7,827 nucleotides of DNA from Flemingiibacterium sp045600005 (GTDB lineage: Bacteria > Bacillota > Clostridia > Oscillospirales > CAG-272), in the NCBI GenBank assembly GCA_045600005.1, contig JAZRXB010000084.1:1-7827 (forward strand). Reading direction: 5' to 3'. The notes under the pieces are model-generated. The model had not been told where the DNA came from. It worked only from the letters and a program-made list of their open reading frames with translations, and did no database searches. This document shows, in pieces, positions 6,201-7,827 of the stretch; within the stretch, counting starts at the first letter, position 1; every line of letters starts with the position of its first letter. The translations under genes and the position numbers were made by a program.

Positions 6201-6334
6201 TGCGGATATTCCATAAAAACGCTGTCAAACGCATTGTCGGGAACAAACGCTCCCTCCGCTTCCCCCTTCGCAGCTACGGTCAGGACCGGGAGCATCATGA
6301 AAACGACCAGCAGAAGCGCAGATATCCGTTTCAT
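3218..6334 (-). CDS. Large exported multidomain surface protein with DG-turn repeats, dockerin-like calcium loop and Ala-rich helical tail; family not recognised
   Basis: A 1038-residue protein. Residues 1-22 form a signal peptide (KR, hydrophobic core, probable cleavage after VAA). Residues 46-340 are a run of short DG/NG-turn beta repeats. Residues 355-545 look like a globular aromatic-rich domain with Cys355, 505, 516 and 542. Residues 595-606 form one EF-hand/dockerin-like loop (D595, D597, D599, G600, I602, D606). Residues 626-656 are hydrophobic and Gly/Ala-rich, a possible membrane anchor. Residues 667-705 are an acidic, Pro/Glu/Ser linker. A short DPATGEERLY...NPLTG segment (720-743) follows, then a long Ala/Glu/Lys helical tail to the end. 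Topology after the hydrophobic segment is uncertain, because the following residues are acidic rather than basic. CCTCC at 6342-6346 (GGAGG on this strand) is seven bases before the ATG. It is the last gene of the operon, 15 bases after the lipoprotein. Function unknown; a surface, adhesion or envelope-structural role is inferred. Confidence 0.85.
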   Translation of the reverse strand: MKRISALLLVVFMMLPVLTVAAKGEAEGAFVPDNAFDSVFMEYPHDDGSVTMIYRDGSVGTRYADGSFEGVDGNGNRHTEDKDGAYTVYGTDGSIAVERPDGTQELTEKNGRKTVVNPDGSGKTVYSNGLVIEHDADHNQTVTYFEGGKDRLKADENGEFPVGEIRGKNGEILKNTESGLYLKGANGVEYELDDDQNTSSITLPDGGTMKTEGENGEIRFADGAVFTMKGGQSRFTGADGSFVYIDKDSDAWEMFNADDGTHVKVDETGEISDMFQESDGNVLRIENGQITEWRDAEAGVTILCDENGTTVETPEGTYFTDGKGTVTKDGKPLKTEEEKETAGYQLPDGYDDTQCDDSFDEEKLWRSKWNEHSFDGHHYDRENQIYYYDWVHQVWDDEHKQLYVQERYDMTVSMKKISVNRGEWLDSMGYYFGVADYTEDHLISYYESLDDIPVLDGNSRMYIKVDGYDAVYIYSEEKTPGGNGVVPYARNEGTIYVQITDGVGCYGKYNILEIRCGLTGYNHELFDAMRDEYLGILQSLPCDIEVKKEEQVFKEMETGEQAPSGDSEYKKYSGRLTYTNGAVNKHGQPWPDLMDFDGDGDIDYADRQIRHVLVHNPDAMDTPEGVLLVMTAVIAALAGAGGGSAFAILSGGLGSGGAGLKLNLDFSGEGKEENEDPSDSGSEEKSGQEKEPEQPQSPAQKEDLGPYIRRDADGDLNVKDPATGEERLYTANGDGTYTNPLTGATYTEQELKDSLDSRAENASLIRQDEAVRDQAVSEQRAENAGRSQYGLEVEEEGKRELAKQNAEIEHDSYVEGLEIKYGEEGKELKKAIMSEQIRAEVEGSSQMAKEAYLEAGQKTAESTEKAADVAIDVLAEVTGEEGKAIKDAYTFTKSTLAKGAEAYAEGRSVAQGMIHGAVEGAISVGQNHVDGAANKLAANVGGDMFKTALDSTAKGEKVDFVKVVESGGMAALNTAVDVGFDAAGDVVKGVADLGDKTAATVFKTAVSSEAAADAAKAGLNDLAKEGVEKLVTTDDDKD
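5315..6199 (-). repeat. Coding region for tandem DG/NG-turn beta repeats
   Basis: Residues 46-340 of the large protein contain a turn about every 8-12 residues, of the form [D/N]G[S/T/N/E]. Examples are DDGSV, RDGSV, ADGSF, TDGSI, PDGTQ, KNGRK, PDGSG, ENGEI, GADGS and DENGT, with short alternating polar/hydrophobic strands between them. Spacing is tightest at residues 46-130 and looser later. The pattern recalls Tcp10/CPAP G-box sheets and other single-sheet or solenoid beta repeats. This is a pattern resemblance, not a demonstrated homology. Confidence 0.6.
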
Positions 6335-6349
6335 CGTCTTCCCTCCTGT

Positions 6350-6637
6350 TTAGTGACCGAGCGAGGAAAAGAATTCCTGCGCTTCTTTGTATTCTTCGAT
6401 CGCTTCGCCGTTTTCGGGAAGCCCGACAGACCCTGCCGCCGCCTTTGCGATCAGCCCATACAGTTCGGCGGCCGCCTCGTAATCGCCGTTTTCTTCAAGC
6501 CGCTTTGCATAATCGAGCAGAGCGTCCACGGACTGCACGCCGTCATATTCCTTTGACCGTACCGCCTGTTTCCCCTTGCAGGATACAAGAGAAACCAGAA
6601 GGCATAACACCATTATGACCATCACGATTTTTTTCAT
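6350..6637 (-). CDS. Small lipoprotein with a single TPR-like helix pair
   Basis: A 95-residue protein with a lipoprotein signal: KK at positions 2-3, a hydrophobic core, and the lipobox LVSC ending at Cys20, which would be lipidated after signal peptidase II cleavage. The mature part is about 75 residues. Residues 38-68 (ALLDYAKRLEENGDYEAAAE and following) match the spacing of one TPR motif, with G51-x-Y53 and A56 typical of the inter-helix turn. One TPR alone is usually a protein-contact element, so it may bind a partner such as the adjacent large protein; that is inference. GGAGG (CCTCC at 6647-6651 on the plus strand) lies nine bases before the ATG. Gaps to the genes on each side are 16 and 15 bases, consistent with one transcript. 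No enzyme motif is visible. Confidence 0.82.
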   Translation of the reverse strand: MKKIVMVIMVLCLLVSLVSCKGKQAVRSKEYDGVQSVDALLDYAKRLEENGDYEAAAELYGLIAKAAAGSVGLPENGEAIEEYKEAQEFFSSLGH

Positions 6638-6653
6638 ATGACTGCACCTCCGT

Positions 6654-7652
6654 TCAGTTTACGCCCGGCTTTGGCTGGGAAGCTTTCTTTTCGGCTGCCG
6701 CAAAAAGCAGGGGCAGCACGATGCCGGCGATGATCAGAAGGATTCCGAGTAAAGGCGCTAAGAACCGCACCCGCAGGAATGTGATGGGGAAGCTGACCGC
6801 AAAGGCGGCGGCAAGCCCGGAAAGGACTCTGTTTAAGAACATTCTTGTGGGCGCTTTTCCATGGGACAGCTTTTTCGCCGCCCAGAAGGCAAGACCGAAG
6901 ACGACGCCGTTCTGCCTTGCGATCGTCTGAACGGCGGAGATCACGCAGACAATTGCGATCGCGGAGTTCTGCGGCGCCGAGGTGAGATTGAAGAAAAAGT
7001 ACAGAAGAAATCCGACTCCGCCGCCGACAAGGAAAGGAGCGACCGCCTTCGTCCCGCCGCCGATCACGCCGACCATACTCTTTTTGAAGCCCGCAAAGGG
7101 ATTTTTCTTTTCACAGATCGAAAGGACCAGTCCGTTCACGACCGCCGCAAACACGGCTTTGCCGAAAATGCCGCCGACCGTGCCGAAAAATCCGCCGAAC
7201 ACGCCGCCGTTCGCGTAGGTCAGCGTGGAAATAAACCGGACGACCGGAATATTCGCGCCCGACGCAAATCCCATGACGAGCGGCAGAACGATCCAGATGA
7301 CCGCCAGCACGATCGTGGGGATCAGTTTTTTCGGATGCTTCAGAAGCTCCGAAAGCTCCGCCGCCAGCATACCGAAAACGCCCTGCTTTTTGCCGGAAGC
7401 GTTCTTTTTCGGGGTCTGTGCTGACTTCTGAGCGGGTTGTTCTTTCTGAACGGGCTGCTTCTGAGCAGGCTGCGTGGGCTGTGTATTCCGGGTGGGCTGA
7501 GCCTTCTGCGCGGTCGGTTCCCTGTGCGGTATCGGCTCTGCTTTTTCTGCGTTGTTCCGGGGTACGGCAGCGGCAATCGGTTTGCCGCAGGCAGTGCAGA
7601 ATTTTGCTCCTTCCGTTAAGGGCTTCCCGCAATACGTACAGAAATTTGCCAT
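6654..7652 (-). CDS. Zinc-ribbon, proline/glutamine-linker, multi-pass membrane protein
   Basis: A 332-residue protein and the first gene of the minus-strand operon. Residues 5-22 form a zinc ribbon (C5-xx-C8 ... C19-xx-C22, with CGKP after each pair), a module common at the N-terminus of Clostridia membrane proteins. Residues 30-88 are a hydrophilic, probably disordered linker rich in Pro, Gln, Lys and Thr, with short PAQK/PVQK-type repeats. The rest is hydrophobic, with about five to seven likely membrane segments near 110-130, 140-170, 183-212, 220-236, 264-284 and 286-310, several unusually Gly-rich. No transporter or enzyme motif is recognisable. The linker and ribbon would be cytoplasmic if the first membrane segment follows the positive-inside rule (KHPKK just before it). 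GGAGG (CCTCC at 7660-7664) lies seven bases before the ATG. Function unknown. Confidence 0.85.
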   Translation of the reverse strand: MANFCTYCGKPLTEGAKFCTACGKPIAAAVPRNNAEKAEPIPHREPTAQKAQPTRNTQPTQPAQKQPVQKEQPAQKSAQTPKKNASGKKQGVFGMLAAELSELLKHPKKLIPTIVLAVIWIVLPLVMGFASGANIPVVRFISTLTYANGGVFGGFFGTVGGIFGKAVFAAVVNGLVLSICEKKNPFAGFKKSMVGVIGGGTKAVAPFLVGGGVGFLLYFFFNLTSAPQNSAIAIVCVISAVQTIARQNGVVFGLAFWAAKKLSHGKAPTRMFLNRVLSGLAAAFAVSFPITFLRVRFLAPLLGILLIIAGIVLPLLFAAAEKKASQPKPGVN

Positions 7653-7722
7653 CTGATTTCCTCCGTCTGACGTCGTTTCGTTTTTCGTATTCTCATTCTG
7701 CGAAATAAGCGCAAAAAGAAAT

Positions 7723-7735
7723 GATCAGTATGATC
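7723..7735. promoter_or_regulatory. Palindrome at the predicted transcription start
   Basis: GATCA (7723-7727) and TGATC (7731-7735) are reverse complements around GTA. The site falls at or just downstream of the start expected from the 7745-7773 promoter, where a repressor could act. The arms are short, so a chance palindrome cannot be excluded. Confidence 0.25.
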
Positions 7736-7744
7736 CACAAACTT

Positions 7745-7773
7745 ATGATATCATATTCCAATGCTTTTGTCAA
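7745..7773 (-). promoter_or_regulatory. SigA/sigma-70-type promoter of the three-gene minus operon
   Basis: Read on the minus strand: TTGACA (7768-7773), a spacer of exactly 17 bases, then TATCAT (7745-7750). The base triplet TGA before the -10 box gives an extended -10 (TGN). The -35 box is a perfect consensus match and the -10 differs at one position. Transcription should start near 7738, leaving a leader of about 85 nt before the ATG at 7652. The DNA beyond 7774 shows no start of another gene. Confidence 0.85.
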
Positions 7774-7827
7774 GCAAAATTGTCAGAAAATATGCCGATC
7801 ATTCCGTCCGGCAAACTCTGTCGGAAC

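Noticed and set aside
6861..7424. 187-codon plus-strand frame opposite the zinc-ribbon membrane protein
   Set aside because: Charged Arg/Asp-rich mirror of a hydrophobic sense protein that has a zinc ribbon, membrane segments, a ribosome-binding site and a promoter.

Overview
The window looks like chromosomal DNA from a Gram-positive-type bacterium, most likely an uncultured gut or rumen Clostridia member. This is inferred from strong GGAGG ribosome-binding sites at 6-9 bases before nearly every start, a consensus SigA-type promoter (TTGACA, 17 bases, TATCAT), a short Cys-lipoprotein and a double-CxxC zinc-ribbon membrane protein. Coding DNA is fairly GC-rich and intergenic DNA is more AT-rich. 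No taxonomic marker gene is present, so this assignment is tentative.

Layout. Positions 1-466 hold no convincing gene but many inverted repeats: a long imperfect fold-back (72-243), three shorter near-perfect hairpins (250-276, 294-319, 366-394) and an operator-like palindrome (432-445) just before the first gene. Positions 467-2924 (+) form a sugar-acid catabolic operon: an SDR oxidoreductase, a divergent mannonate-dehydratase-like TIM-barrel protein overlapping it by ATGA, and a conserved-looking reading frame of unknown function whose start is unclear. Positions 2925-3217 separate convergent transcription units and carry one strong bidirectional terminator, a second possible one and further hairpins. 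Positions 7652-3218 (-) form a three-gene operon behind the promoter at 7745-7773: a zinc-ribbon polytopic membrane protein, a small lipoprotein with one TPR-like motif, and a 1038-residue exported multidomain protein.

How the genes may work together. The plus-strand pair fits hexuronate-type metabolism: an NAD(P)-dependent keto-sugar-acid reductase beside a UxuA-like dehydratase. Both proteins depart from family consensus at several motif positions, so the substrate may not be D-fructuronate/D-mannonate. The minus-strand operon looks like an uncharacterised envelope module in which all three products are predicted to be membrane-bound or exported. Its large protein combines DG-turn beta repeats, a globular middle domain, a single dockerin/EF-hand-like calcium loop, a Gly/Ala-rich hydrophobic segment, an acidic linker and a long Ala-rich helical tail. 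It is the most unusual item here. No mobile-element gene, CRISPR array, tRNA or rRNA was seen.
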